A DNA stretch of 64,000 nucleotides from Pseudomonas fluorescens. GTDB taxonomy: Bacteria; Pseudomonadota; Gammaproteobacteria; Pseudomonadales; Pseudomonadaceae. The notes below the pieces were generated by a model. That model was not told the DNA's origin and did no database searches. It saw only the letters and a program-made list of their open reading frames with translations. Below are positions 8,058-16,301 of the stretch, piece by piece; within the stretch, counting starts at the first letter, position 1, and each line of letters opens with the position of its first letter. The position numbers and the translations under genes were made by a program. The stretch is from the NCBI RefSeq assembly GCF_902497785.1, contig NZ_CABVHK010000003.1:310001-374000 (forward strand). The letters are read 5' to 3'.

Positions 8058-8554
8058 ATTTCGCCCTTCTCCACCTCGGGATGCTCACCGGAACCCGCAC
8101 CGACCTTGCGTTGCGGGTGTTCGATCTTCACCGAAGGGAATTGCGATGAAGCGTAACGCACCACCAGAATCGCAAACGCCAGCAGCAGAATGCCGCCGCA
8201 CAGGTAAATGATGCCCAGATCAGGCGGATTGTGGTGCGAGACGTTGGAGATCAGCAGTCGCGTCAGCGCCGTGATTGCCACATAGATCAGGAAACGCACC
8301 GGCATGTGGTTGGTCTTGAAATAAATCCCGACCATCGCCCCCAGTTCGAGATAGATGAACAGCAGCAAGATGTCATCGATCTTGATATGCCCCTGCTCCA
8401 GCATTCCCAAAAATTCCATTACCGCCGCCCAGGCGGTCACCGCACCGATGGCGAACAGCGCCAGGTAGTGGAAGGTCTCGACGAACAGATTGCCCAGGGA
8501 CTCGGCGAGTTGGTGCACATTCTGCCGCAGGTTCTCGGCCCAGTTGATTTTCAC
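8054..8554 (-). CDS. Phosphate-starvation-inducible PsiE family membrane protein
   Basis: 166 residues with four membrane helices, matching PsiE: FVETFHYLALFAIGAVTAW, the ILLLFIYLELGAMVGIYFK helix with the family's LELGAM motif, MPVRFLIYVAITALTRLLI, and a last helix ending in LAFAILVVRYASS. The C-terminal tail is charged. In E. coli psiE is phosphate-starvation induced; the molecular role is unknown. I do not see a Pho box upstream. The reading frame ends inside the stop codon of DUF3509. Confidence 0.82.
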   Translation of the reverse strand: MKINWAENLRQNVHQLAESLGNLFVETFHYLALFAIGAVTAWAAVMEFLGMLEQGHIKIDDILLLFIYLELGAMVGIYFKTNHMPVRFLIYVAITALTRLLISNVSHHNPPDLGIIYLCGGILLLAFAILVVRYASSQFPSVKIEHPQRKVGAGSGEHPEVEKGEI

Positions 8555-8698
8555 GATGATTCTTCCTTAGCCCGGTTCGAGCGGATGATGCGGGTTGGAC
8601 GTGACGGTTGATCTGCATGCAGAAAAAAGGCCAGATACTGTTGGGTGAGATGATGGCTGCGTGATATGAGACACGTTGGCGGTGGTTGGACGGACGCC

Positions 8699-8764
8699 AT
8701 CGCGGGCAAGCCCGCTCCCACAGGGTTCAGCGGTGATCCTTGTGGGAGCGGGCTTGCCCGCGAA
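8699..8764. repeat. REP doublet (GGGAGCGGGCTTGCCCGCGA type)
   Basis: Two near-identical hairpins in opposite orientation, ATCGCGGGCAAGCCCGCTCC from 8699 and GGAGCGGGCTTGCCCGCGA ending at 8763, separated by only about 22 bp. It lies in the 359-bp gap between psiE and yebG, which otherwise holds the psiE promoter and the yebG LexA box. Confidence 0.85.
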
Positions 8765-8854
8765 AGGCGCAACACAATCAACCTGACATACCCCGATTTC
8801 GGTCTACATTGAAAAGCCACTACCCAAAGCGCAGGGATTCGCTTATCCTTTTCG

Positions 8855-8870
8855 CTGTATATAAATACAG
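8855..8870 (+). promoter_or_regulatory. LexA (SOS) box upstream of yebG
   Basis: CTGTATATAAATACAG is one base from the canonical CTGT-AT-rich-ACAG SOS box (CTGTATATATATACAG). It lies 43 bp before the yebG ATG. E. coli yebG is a known LexA regulon member, so control by LexA is strongly supported. Confidence 0.92.
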
Positions 8871-8913
8871 TGGTCGAAACAGACAACTATCGTGAAGGCA
8901 TGTGAGGTGGTGA

Positions 8914-9249
8914 ATGGCCGTCGAAGTGGTATACCGCAGCAGCCGAGATCTGGAGCGTTTGTTCATGGATAAAGCCGAAGCTGACCGTCATGACAAAATG
9001 CTCGAACTGGCCGAACTGCTGGCTGAAGTGTTGCAAAAAGCCGTTCCGTCCCTGAGCGAGCAGCAAGTGGAAGAAGCCGGAATCTACATGGCGAAGAACC
9101 GTGATGTGTTCGCCAAGGCGTTCAAGAGCCAGCCGGATGCGTTGACTGAATTGCTCAATGCACCCGCTGAAATCGTAGAAAAGGTGGCGACGATTGTTGA
9201 AGAGGTTGAGCCGACCAAGCCAGCCAAAGCAGCCAAGGCACCCAAGTAA
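8914..9249 (+). CDS. yebG: DNA damage-inducible protein YebG
   Basis: 111 residues. MAVEVVYRSSRDLERLFMDK is the YebG N-terminus, followed by the helical core (ADRHDKMLELAELLAEVLQ) and a C-terminal extension rich in Ala, Lys and Pro that is probably disordered. The protein is a small SOS-induced factor of unknown biochemical function. GAGGTGGTGA precedes the ATG, and a strong LexA box stands 43 bp upstream. A clear intrinsic terminator follows, so it is a single-gene SOS unit. Confidence 0.92.
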   Translation: MAVEVVYRSSRDLERLFMDKAEADRHDKMLELAELLAEVLQKAVPSLSEQQVEEAGIYMAKNRDVFAKAFKSQPDALTELLNAPAEIVEKVATIVEEVEPTKPAKAAKAPK

Positions 9250-9268
9250 GAAATGCCCGAATTGAATA

Positions 9269-9299
9269 GGCCCTGAGTCGAATGGCTCAGGGCCTTTTT
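9269..9299 (+). terminator. Intrinsic terminator of yebG
   Basis: A 9-bp GC stem (GGCCCTGAG at 9269-9277, CTCAGGGCC at 9286-9294) followed by TTTTT, 20 bp after the yebG stop. Confidence 0.9.
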
Positions 9300-9313
9300 C
9301 ATGTCCGGGTCAG

Positions 9314-9413
9314 TGTAGGAGCGAGCTCGCTCGCGATGGTCGTGAACGATGACGCTGGGTGCCTGACTGCCCGTGGTGGCCTCAGGTTTTTCGCGAGCGA
9401 GCTCGCTCCTACA
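9314..9413. repeat. REP doublet (GGAGCGAGCTCGCTCGCGAT type)
   Basis: Inverted copies: TGTAGGAGCGAGCTCGCTCG from 9314 and CGCGAGCGAGCTCGCTCCTA ending near 9411, with about 50 bp between. It sits between the convergent ends of yebG and the amino acid dehydrogenase gene. Confidence 0.85.
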
Positions 9414-9429
9414 AGGGAATGCGGTGTGC

Positions 9430-10449
9430 CTATCGGTACAACACCTTCTCCGCCAACTCGTCCGCCACCCGCGCCGGCGAACGTTTTTCCGCTTGGGCGT
9501 GGGCAAAGACTTCGGTCAGCCGTGAGCTGATCTTCGACAGGTGCGCAGTGATGGTCGTCAGCTCTTCGCCGCGATGTTTGAGTGACACGTAGATCAGCCC
9601 GCCGGAATTGATCACGTAGTCCGGTGCATACAGAATGCCGCGCCGCTCCAGTTGATCGGCAACGTCCAGATGCGTCAGTTGATTATTCGCCGAACCGGCG
9701 ACCGCCGAGCAACGCAGTTGCGCCACGCTGTGGCTGTTGAGCACTCCGCCAAGACCGCATGGCGCGAGAATATCGCAGGGCGTGCTGAGCAGCGCATCGT
9801 TGGCGATTGGGTGAGCACCGAGTTGCTCCATCGCCAGTTGCACCTTACCGTGATCAATGTCGCTGACCAGCAACTCGGCACCGGCGGCGTGCAGCTGTTC
9901 GGCCAAGGCAAACCCCACATTACCCAAACCCTGGATGGCCACGCGCAGGCCTTCGAGATTGTCGCTGCCCAGTCGCGCCATGGCCGTGGCACGAATGCCA
10001 GCGAACACGCCCATTGCCGCGTGAGGCGCCGGGTCACCTGCCGAGGTGGTGCTGGTGACGTGTTGGGTCTGCTGGGCGATGCAATCCATGTCCGCTACCG
10101 AAGTGCCACTGTCGATGGCGGTGATGTAACGTCCGTCGAGCTGATTGATGCAGCGGCCGAACGCCTCGAACAGCGCGGCGCGGTTTTCCACATGGACCGG
10201 TCGCACGATCACCGCCACCCCGCCACCCTGCGCCAGGCCGGCCAGCGCTGCCTTGTAACTCATGCCTTGCGCGAGGCGAATGGCATCCTCGACCGCAGAT
10301 TCGTCGTCGGGGTAGGAAAGGTAACGACAACCGCCCAGGGCAGGCCCGAGCCGGCTGTTATGAATGGCAATGACCGCCTTCAACCCGGTGACCGGGTCGA
10401 CGCTCAGATGCAGCGATTCAAGGCGAGTGCTTTGCATGAGAGCGAACAT
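9430..10449 (-). CDS. Glu/Leu/Phe/Val dehydrogenase family protein lacking the catalytic lysine
   Basis: 339 residues with the two domains of leucine dehydrogenase: an N-terminal dimerisation/catalytic domain (LGPALGGCRYLSYP, MSYKAALAGL) and a C-terminal Rossmann domain (VAIQGLGNVGFALAEQLHAAG, then NNQLT and DYVINSGGLI). Family members deaminate branched or aromatic amino acids with NAD+. The substrate-binding lysine is present (Lys66 in MSYK), but the glycine loop reads GGGVAVI: residue 78, twelve on from Lys66 exactly where the catalytic lysine normally stands (GGGKAVI), is valine, encoded GTG. Dehydrogenase activity is therefore doubtful; it may be a paralogue with another role or a dead enzyme. 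No frameshift is seen, and the rest of the frame looks well kept. Confidence 0.85.
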   Translation of the reverse strand: MFALMQSTRLESLHLSVDPVTGLKAVIAIHNSRLGPALGGCRYLSYPDDESAVEDAIRLAQGMSYKAALAGLAQGGGVAVIVRPVHVENRAALFEAFGRCINQLDGRYITAIDSGTSVADMDCIAQQTQHVTSTTSAGDPAPHAAMGVFAGIRATAMARLGSDNLEGLRVAIQGLGNVGFALAEQLHAAGAELLVSDIDHGKVQLAMEQLGAHPIANDALLSTPCDILAPCGLGGVLNSHSVAQLRCSAVAGSANNQLTHLDVADQLERRGILYAPDYVINSGGLIYVSLKHRGEELTTITAHLSKISSRLTEVFAHAQAEKRSPARVADELAEKVLYR

Positions 10450-10622
10450 CGTAGGGGCTCCCGAATCACTTCTTGTAGTCGCCAGTATAGGCTCGCGCCC
10501 AAAATTTGCAGAAGCACACCGGAATAAGCGCCGTTGCCATTCAGGCTTTCGGACATAACCTGGCGTGGCACTGGACGAACACCGCAGACGAGGCTAAAAC
10601 GAGGCATGACCCGGAGATTTTG

Positions 10623-11426
10623 ATGACGCCGCGCCAACGCTTCTTTGACTGTCTGCAACGATCACCGCCCGCGCTGTTCGAAGCCGCGCTGTGGATTGCC
10701 GTCGAGCACGATAACGCAGTGAATCCGCAGGCGGTTCTGGCGAACTTCAAGGACCTGCAACAGCGCGTCAGTCATGGTCTGCCGATGCTGCCAGTGAGCG
10801 AACTGGCCCAGCCAATGCTGCGCCGCCTCAATGATCTGGGCTTCGCCCAGGACGACTTCACCCCCTTGCGCCCGCAAGTGGCGTTGCTCGACAAAGTGCT
10901 GGAGCGCCGGCGCGGACAACCGTTGGCGCTGGGTCTGATTGCCCTGGAGCTGGCCAGAGGCCTGGAAATCCCGTTGGTCGGGGTCAACTTTCCCGGGCAT
11001 TTTCTGTTACGGGTTCCGGGGGCCGATCACTTGCTGGATCCTTGCGGCGGTCGTCGCTTGTACCCCAACGATTGCCGGGAACTGCTGCATCGCCAGTACG
11101 GCCCGAACATGAAGCTCAGTGCCGAGCATTTGCTGACAGCTGAGCCGGTGCAAATGCTCCAGCGACTGTCGCGCAACCTGCGTCAGTTGCACCTTTCCCA
11201 TGATGACTACATCGGCGCGCTGATCGACGCCGAGCGCGTGCTGGAAATGGGCAACGCCAGCGCCTCCGATTACCTGGCCCGGGCCAGCCTCTACCAGCGG
11301 CTGGACTGCCCGAATGCCGAACGCTTTGACCTGGAGCATGCGCTGCTGCTCAGCGACGACCCGATCCAGAGGATTCGCCTGACCGAACGCCTCGGGCACC
11401 TGCCGCCGAACTCTATCGTCCATTAA
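10623..11426 (+). CDS. SirB1 family protein (transglutaminase-like domain, TPR-like C-terminus)
   Basis: 267 residues. The N-terminal two thirds match the SirB1 / transglutaminase-core-2 family: VLERRRGQPLALGLIALELA followed by VGVNFPGHFLLRV and DPCGGR. The C-terminal part is helical and TPR-like (DYIGALIDAERVLEMG and YLARASLYQRLDCPNAERFD). I chose the ATG at 10623 because the extra 39 upstream codons look non-coding; CCCGGAGATTTTG precedes it. The function in pseudomonads is not established. It stands alone, with a REP doublet starting at its stop codon. Confidence 0.8.
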   Translation: MTPRQRFFDCLQRSPPALFEAALWIAVEHDNAVNPQAVLANFKDLQQRVSHGLPMLPVSELAQPMLRRLNDLGFAQDDFTPLRPQVALLDKVLERRRGQPLALGLIALELARGLEIPLVGVNFPGHFLLRVPGADHLLDPCGGRRLYPNDCRELLHRQYGPNMKLSAEHLLTAEPVQMLQRLSRNLRQLHLSHDDYIGALIDAERVLEMGNASASDYLARASLYQRLDCPNAERFDLEHALLLSDDPIQRIRLTERLGHLPPNSIVH

Positions 11427-11502
11427 AAGATCGCAGCCTGCGGCAGCTCCTACGGGGTATACACCAATCCAATGTAGGAGCTGCCGCAGGCTGCGATCTT
11501 TT
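11425..11502. repeat. REP doublet (AAGATCGCAGCCTGCGGCAG type)
   Basis: A long perfect inverted repeat: AAAAGATCGCAGCCTGCGGC from 11425 and its complement ending at 11502, arms about 28 bp, with a short spacer. It starts inside the stop codon of the SirB1-like gene (TAA at 11424-11426), so it forms the whole 3' UTR and could act as a terminator in either direction. Confidence 0.88.
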
Positions 11503-11538
11503 GACCTCAAGTCTCATCAGCAAATAAGCGTCAGATCG

Positions 11539-12174
11539 TCAGGGAGTGTCTGGCTGATTCGCCGGGTGCGCTTTGATAAACGCCGGATGTGTCGCCGCCA
11601 GCACTGCCACCCGACGAATCCGCGGGTACGCCTCAAGCGAAACACTGAAGCGCTCAGCCGCGTACAGCTGCGGGATCAGATACACATCCGCCAATCCCGG
11701 CTCGGCGCCAAAGCAAAAACCTTCATTGCCAATCAACTGCTCGACCGTCGCCAGCCCCTGGCTGATCCAGTGCCCGATCCACTCGACCACCTGCGCTTCA
11801 TCGTGCCCCAACTGCCGAAGCTTATTGAGCACACTGACGTTGTGCAGCGGATGAACATCGCAGCCGATCACAGCCGCGACACCCCGCTCACGCGCGCGGG
11901 CGGCGAGGTCTTTGGACAGCAGCGGCGCCTGTGGATAACGTTCTTCCAGGTACTCGATGATCGCCGGTGACTGGATCAGCAGTTCGCCTTCGTCGGTGCG
12001 CAAGGCCGGCACCCGGCCTTGCGGATTAACGGCAAGATAAGGCGGCTGGCGATGCTCGCCGCCCGGTGGGGCGATCAAGTTGATCGGCAGCGCCTGATAA
12101 TCCAGGCCCTTCAACGCCAGCGCGATGCGCACTCGATACGACGAGGTCGAACGGTAGTAGGTATAGAGCTCCAT
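11539..12174 (-). CDS. maiA: Maleylacetoacetate isomerase (zeta-class glutathione transferase)
   Basis: 211 residues. It isomerises 4-maleylacetoacetate to 4-fumarylacetoacetate with glutathione, the second step after homogentisate ring opening. The N-terminal thioredoxin-like domain begins MELYTYYRSTSSYRVRIALA, the glutathione-activating serine motif of zeta GSTs, and continues with VNPQGRVPAL and QSPAIIEYLEE. The C-terminal helical domain has GLADVYLIPQLYAAERF. It is the last gene of hmgA-fahA-maiA, starting 12 nt after the fahA stop. Confidence 0.96.
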   Translation of the reverse strand: MELYTYYRSTSSYRVRIALALKGLDYQALPINLIAPPGGEHRQPPYLAVNPQGRVPALRTDEGELLIQSPAIIEYLEERYPQAPLLSKDLAARARERGVAAVIGCDVHPLHNVSVLNKLRQLGHDEAQVVEWIGHWISQGLATVEQLIGNEGFCFGAEPGLADVYLIPQLYAAERFSVSLEAYPRIRRVAVLAATHPAFIKAHPANQPDTP

Positions 12175-12186
12175 GACCCGATCCTC

Positions 12187-13491
12187 TTAACGCGCCGGCA
12201 GTACTTTGCCGCGGCACTCACCGAAACCGATGGAGGCAAATCCGTCGCGACTGCAACGGGCGCGCAAGATGATTTCGTCGCCGTCTTCGAGGAATTTCCG
12301 CACCTCGCCGGAGGCCAGTTCAATCGGCTTTTTGCCGCCCTCGGTGATTTCCAACAGGCTGCCGAACTGAGTGTTTTCCGGCCCTGACAAGGTGCCCGAA
12401 CCAAACAGGTCACCGGCCTGCAACTGGCAACCGTTGACGCTGTGATGCGCAACCATTTGCGCCACGGTCCAGTACATGTGTTGGGTGTTGCTCAGCGTCA
12501 GGCGATGGGCCGGCAGGTTCTGTTCGCGCATGGCTTCGGTGAGCAGCAGCACTTCCAGTTCGATGTCGAAAGCGCCAGCGGCTTGATCGCGTTTATCGAG
12601 CAGGTACGGCAGCGGCTGTGGATCACCTTCCGGGCGCGCCGGTTGCGCACGACGGAACGGTTCCAGCGCTTCGGCAGTCACCACCCACGGCGAAATGCTG
12701 GTGATGAAACTCTTCGACAGGAACGGTCCCAGTGGCTGGTATTCCCACGCTTGAATATCCCGCGCCGACCAGTCGTTGAGCAAACAGAAACCAGCGATGT
12801 GATCAGCCGCGTCACCGATGGCAATCGAGTCGCCGATGTCGTTGCCCTGGCCGATCCAGATGCCCAGTTCCAGTTCGTAATCCAGACGTGCGCACGGGCC
12901 GAAGGTTGGCTCGGTCTGACCGGCCGGCAAGGTCTGGCCTTTAGGGCGACGAACATCGGTGCCGGAGGGGCGAATGGTCGACGCGCGACCGTGATAGCCG
13001 ATTGGCACATACTTGTAATTCGGTAGCAGGGGGTTGTCCGGGCGGAACAATTTGCCGACGTTTTGCGCGTGCTCGATGCCGACGTAAAAGTCGGTGTAGT
13101 CGTTGATTTTTGCCGGCAGGTGCATCTCGCAATTCGCCGCCAGCGGCAGCAGTTTTGCACCTTGGGCTTCGATTTTGCCGTGCAGGGTGCTGCCTTCCTG
13201 CAGCAACTCGATCAGGCGTTCGCGCAGGGCAACGCGAGCCTCACGGCCCAGTTCGAAAAACCCGTTGAGCTGACCGCCACGGGTGGCTTCAACCGCAGTT
13301 TTAGCAACGCCCTCGAACAGGCCGGCCGCCAGCGCCGCCTCCAGATCAAAGATGTGCTCGCCAATCGCCACGCCGCTGCGCGCAGCAGAACCCTTCACGC
13401 TGAACACGCCCAGCGGCAGGTTTTGCAGCGGGAAATCGGCATGGCCGTTGGCGGAGGCAACCCAGCTACGAGTAATGGAAGTCTGAGTCAT
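12187..13491 (-). CDS. fahA: Fumarylacetoacetase
   Basis: 434 residues. It hydrolyses fumarylacetoacetate to fumarate and acetoacetate, the last step of tyrosine/phenylalanine breakdown. The N-terminal SH3-like domain (FPLQNLPLGVFSVKG) is followed by the catalytic FAH domain with DFYVGIEHAQNVGKLFRP, PIGYHGRAST, the metal ligands in LDYELELGIWIG, and NDWSARDIQAWEYQPLGPF. GGAGATAACCC precedes its ATG, which lies 3 nt from the hmgA stop, so the genes are translationally close-coupled. Confidence 0.97.
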   Translation of the reverse strand: MTQTSITRSWVASANGHADFPLQNLPLGVFSVKGSAARSGVAIGEHIFDLEAALAAGLFEGVAKTAVEATRGGQLNGFFELGREARVALRERLIELLQEGSTLHGKIEAQGAKLLPLAANCEMHLPAKINDYTDFYVGIEHAQNVGKLFRPDNPLLPNYKYVPIGYHGRASTIRPSGTDVRRPKGQTLPAGQTEPTFGPCARLDYELELGIWIGQGNDIGDSIAIGDAADHIAGFCLLNDWSARDIQAWEYQPLGPFLSKSFITSISPWVVTAEALEPFRRAQPARPEGDPQPLPYLLDKRDQAAGAFDIELEVLLLTEAMREQNLPAHRLTLSNTQHMYWTVAQMVAHHSVNGCQLQAGDLFGSGTLSGPENTQFGSLLEITEGGKKPIELASGEVRKFLEDGDEIILRARCSRDGFASIGFGECRGKVLPAR

Positions 13492-13494
13492 GGG

Positions 13495-14799
13495 TTATCT
13501 CCGGGTCGGGTCGAAAGTGGCGGGCAGCGTGGCCCAGCAGGCGTCATAACTGGTTTGCAGTTGCGGGCAGTCGAGGGCGAAACGGCTCGGACGCAGCACC
13601 TGGCTGGTCTCGAACATGAAGGCCATGGTGTTGTCGATTTTCGCCGGCGCCAGCTCCGCGTTGATCGCCCGCGTGCAGGTCTCGCCGTCCGGACCGTGAG
13701 CGCTCATGCAGCTGTGCAACGACGCTCCGCCGGGCACGAAGCCTTCGGCCTTGGCGTCGTACTCGCCCTTGATCAGGCCCATGAATTCATTCATCAGGTT
13801 GCGGTGGAACCACGGTGGCCGGAAGGTGTTCTCGGCCACCATCCAGCGTGGCGGGAAGATCACGAAGTCCAGATTGGCCAGACCGTGAACGCTGGTCGGC
13901 GAAGTCAGGACGGTGAAAATCGATGGATCAGGATGATCGAAGCTGACCGTGCCAATGGTGTTGAAGCGGCGCAGGTCATATTTATACGGCACGTTATTGC
14001 CGTGCCAGGCGACCACGTTGAGCGGCGAATGATCGAGCTCACAGCCCCACAACTGACCGAGGAATTTCTGCACCATCGTGGTCGGTTGCTTGAGGTTTTC
14101 GTAGTGTGCCACCGGGGTCAGGAAGTCCCGCGGATTGGCCAGGCCGTTGCTGCCAATCGGCCCCAGGTCGGGCAGACGCAGCGGCGCGCCGTGGTTCTCG
14201 GCAACGTAGCCGCGGGCTTGCGGGTCGAGCAATTCGACGCGGAATTTCAGACCGCGCGGTAGCACGGCGATCTCCAGCGGTTCGAGTTCGAGTACGCCCA
14301 GCTCGGTGGCGATACGCAGGCGCCCCAGTTCAGGCACCAGCAACAGTTCGCCGTCAGCATTGAAGAACACGCGTTCCATGGAGCGGTTGGCGCGGTAGTT
14401 GTAAATGCTGATCCCGGCCGGTTTATCCGCGCCGGAGTTGGCGGCCATGCTCACCAGGCCGTCAATGAAATCAGTGGGCTCGGAGGGCATGTCCAGCGGG
14501 TTCCAGCGCAGGCGATTGGGGGTGACTTCACCCAACGGGCCGCCCGCCAGTTGCCGCTCCAGTTTGACGAACGCCGGGTGATTGGCCGACGGCTGAATAC
14601 GATACATCCAGGTACGGCGCGCTTCACTGCGGGCCATGGTGAACGCCGTGCCGGAAAACAGTTCGGTGTAAAGACCGTAGGGCGCTTTCTGCGGGGAGTT
14701 CTGGCCGACGGGCAGTGCGCCGGGCAACGCTTCGCTGCTGAATTCGTTGCCGAAGCCGGACTGATAAGCCAGCGCGGGCGCCGTTGAATCGAGGTTCAT
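13495..14799 (-). CDS. hmgA: Homogentisate 1,2-dioxygenase
   Basis: 434 residues. This Fe(II) dioxygenase opens homogentisate to maleylacetoacetate. The N-terminus [19 protein letters not shown] is the family signature; the iron ligands lie in [18 protein letters not shown] and the following [12 protein letters not shown] segment, with [16 protein letters not shown] before them. I chose the ATG at 14799, preceded by AGGAGG; a start 9 codons upstream would place the ribosome site inside the gene. It is first in the hmgA-fahA-maiA operon, facing hmgR. Loss of this gene gives brown pyomelanin in pseudomonads. Confidence 0.97.
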   Translation of the reverse strand: MNLDSTAPALAYQSGFGNEFSSEALPGALPVGQNSPQKAPYGLYTELFSGTAFTMARSEARRTWMYRIQPSANHPAFVKLERQLAGGPLGEVTPNRLRWNPLDMPSEPTDFIDGLVSMAANSGADKPAGISIYNYRANRSMERVFFNADGELLLVPELGRLRIATELGVLELEPLEIAVLPRGLKFRVELLDPQARGYVAENHGAPLRLPDLGPIGSNGLANPRDFLTPVAHYENLKQPTTMVQKFLGQLWGCELDHSPLNVVAWHGNNVPYKYDLRRFNTIGTVSFDHPDPSIFTVLTSPTSVHGLANLDFVIFPPRWMVAENTFRPPWFHRNLMNEFMGLIKGEYDAKAEGFVPGGASLHSCMSAHGPDGETCTRAINAELAPAKIDNTMAFMFETSQVLRPSRFALDCPQLQTSYDACWATLPATFDPTRR

Positions 14800-14876
14800 G
14801 GAGCCTCCTGAACGGGGAACAGGCAATGGCCTTTCGCTCTGTTGCAGAGGTCACGGCACGCCCGGGTTATTTTTAT

Positions 14877-14912
14877 CGTAATTTGATTACGCATAACGTA
14901 ATTTGATTGGTA
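14877..14912. promoter_or_regulatory. HmgR operator: palindrome plus direct repeat
   Basis: CGTAATTTGATTACG (14877-14891) is a perfect inverted repeat (CGTAAT / ATTACG). The half CGTAATTTGATT occurs again at 14897-14908, exactly 20 bp (two helical turns) on. Both lie in the 165-bp gap between hmgA and hmgR. IclR-type HmgR of P. putida represses hmg genes through a palindrome here, relieved by homogentisate; that this is the site is inferred from position and symmetry. Confidence 0.75.
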
Positions 14913-14964
14913 ATGACCGTCAAGCTATAAAGACGCCCACTCGTCCCGGATCAGACCGCCTCCC

Positions 14965-15759
14965 ATGGAAACGCCGCGCAACAACGACAAACAGAAAGTC
15001 CGCTCGGCCGAGGTCGGCACCGACATCCTCAAGGCACTGGCCGAGTTGTCGCCATCGACGTCTTTGTCACGGCTGGCCGAACACGTACAGATGCCGGCAA
15101 GCAAGGTTCACCGCTATTTGCAGGCGTTGATTGCCAGCGGTTTTGCCGAACAGAACACCGCGACCAACCACTATGGCCTGGGTCGCGAAGCCTTGCGCGT
15201 GGGGCTGGCCGCACTCAACAGTATGGACGTGCTGAAGGTCGCCGCCCTGCCCTTGGCCGAACTGCGCGATGAATTGAATGAAACCTGTTTTCTGGCGGTG
15301 TGGGGCAATCAGGGCGCGACCGTGGTGCATATCGAACCGGCGGTGCGTGCGGTCACGGTCGTCACACAATTGGGCTCGGTATTGCCCTTGCTCAGTTCAT
15401 CCACCGGCCTCGTGTTTGGCGCCTACCTGCCAAAGCGCGAAACCGTGGACCTGCGCGAACAGGAGCTGCAAAACGCAGCGGCCCATGCGCTGGCCAGTGA
15501 TCAGGCGTATGAAGCGTTGTGCGCACAGATTCGCGGCCGCGGCCTGCACCATGTGCATGGTTTGTTGATGCCGGGGGTCGATGCGTTGTCGGCCCCGGTG
15601 TTGAATGCGGTCGGGAACGTGGCGGCGGTCATGACTATCGTCGGTCCGGCGTCATTGTTCCACGCCGACGAAAACGGCCCGGCGGCCCAGCGATTGCTGG
15701 CGGCGACGCGGGCCGTGAGTTGGCGCATGGGCTATGAGGCGAGCGCAGTCTCCCTGTAG
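14965..15759 (+). CDS. hmgR: IclR-family repressor of the homogentisate pathway
   Basis: 264 residues: an N-terminal winged helix (EVGTDILKALAELSPSTSLS, then LAEHVQMPASKVHRYLQALI) and the IclR effector domain (LPLAELRDELNETCFLAVW, GSVLPLLSSSTGLVFGAYLP). It diverges from hmgA-fahA-maiA and shares its 165-bp regulatory gap, which contains a symmetric operator. In P. putida the equivalent HmgR represses the pathway and is released by homogentisate. The gene has no other operon partner. Confidence 0.92.
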   Translation: METPRNNDKQKVRSAEVGTDILKALAELSPSTSLSRLAEHVQMPASKVHRYLQALIASGFAEQNTATNHYGLGREALRVGLAALNSMDVLKVAALPLAELRDELNETCFLAVWGNQGATVVHIEPAVRAVTVVTQLGSVLPLLSSSTGLVFGAYLPKRETVDLREQELQNAAAHALASDQAYEALCAQIRGRGLHHVHGLLMPGVDALSAPVLNAVGNVAAVMTIVGPASLFHADENGPAAQRLLAATRAVSWRMGYEASAVSL

Positions 15760-15826
15760 CCGGGATTACGCCAGCGTCGTTTTTTCGCTGGACTCAGGCT
15801 CGGCGGCTGCCTCCTTGACTCACTCA

Positions 15827-16153
15827 TTACCTGTTGCGAAAGGACTCGACCACTTCGCAGCCGAATAACCTGACCTGCTCAACACTCAACCCGGGAACCC
15901 TATAATCCGGCTCGAATGTCCAGCGCTCGGCAAAAACGCCAGCGTAGTCATCGCTGAATTCCGGTAGTTCATCCGCCTGAACTTTTTCCATGACCGCCCA
16001 ACTCAGACTTTCCGAATAATCCACGACCTGCTTGCCCTGATCATTGATAACCACGGAAGTTAGATAAGTATCATCCACATCGATCGTATAACCCACATCT
16101 TCAACTATCCTGGCCAGCCTCTGACTGACTTTTTCGAGCAAAGCGATATCCAT
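15827..16153 (-). CDS. Hypothetical protein
   Basis: 108 residues, acidic, soluble, no signal peptide and no membrane segment. I do not recognise the family. Its outline (an N-terminal helix LLEKVSQRLARIVEDVG, then strands, with two WxxE/W-containing segments SLSWAVMEKV and RWTFEPDYRV) is compatible with a small immunity-like or SMI1-sized protein, but this is a guess. AAAGGAAACAATT before the ATG is a good ribosome site, so it is likely real. Its DNA and the gap on its right are clearly more AT-rich than the genes around it, which suggests acquisition. It lies 148 bp downstream of the LAL regulator. Confidence 0.6.
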   Translation of the reverse strand: MDIALLEKVSQRLARIVEDVGYTIDVDDTYLTSVVINDQGKQVVDYSESLSWAVMEKVQADELPEFSDDYAGVFAERWTFEPDYRVPGLSVEQVRLFGCEVVESFRNR

Positions 16154-16301
16154 AATTGTTTCCTTTCAATAATTGATATGCCGACCAATACACACTCAAA
16201 TAGAAATACCCAATGACCGGGTCGACGCAAAACTTATAAACAGCTCGACATTCGAAGTACAGCCCACAACTTGTATGCATTCGTAAACGATTACAAGCAC
16301 A

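Noticed and set aside
13063..14262. Long plus-strand frame antisense to hmgA and the 5' part of fahA
   Set aside because: Same reason: hmgA and fahA are certain on the minus strand and the antisense product has no family features.
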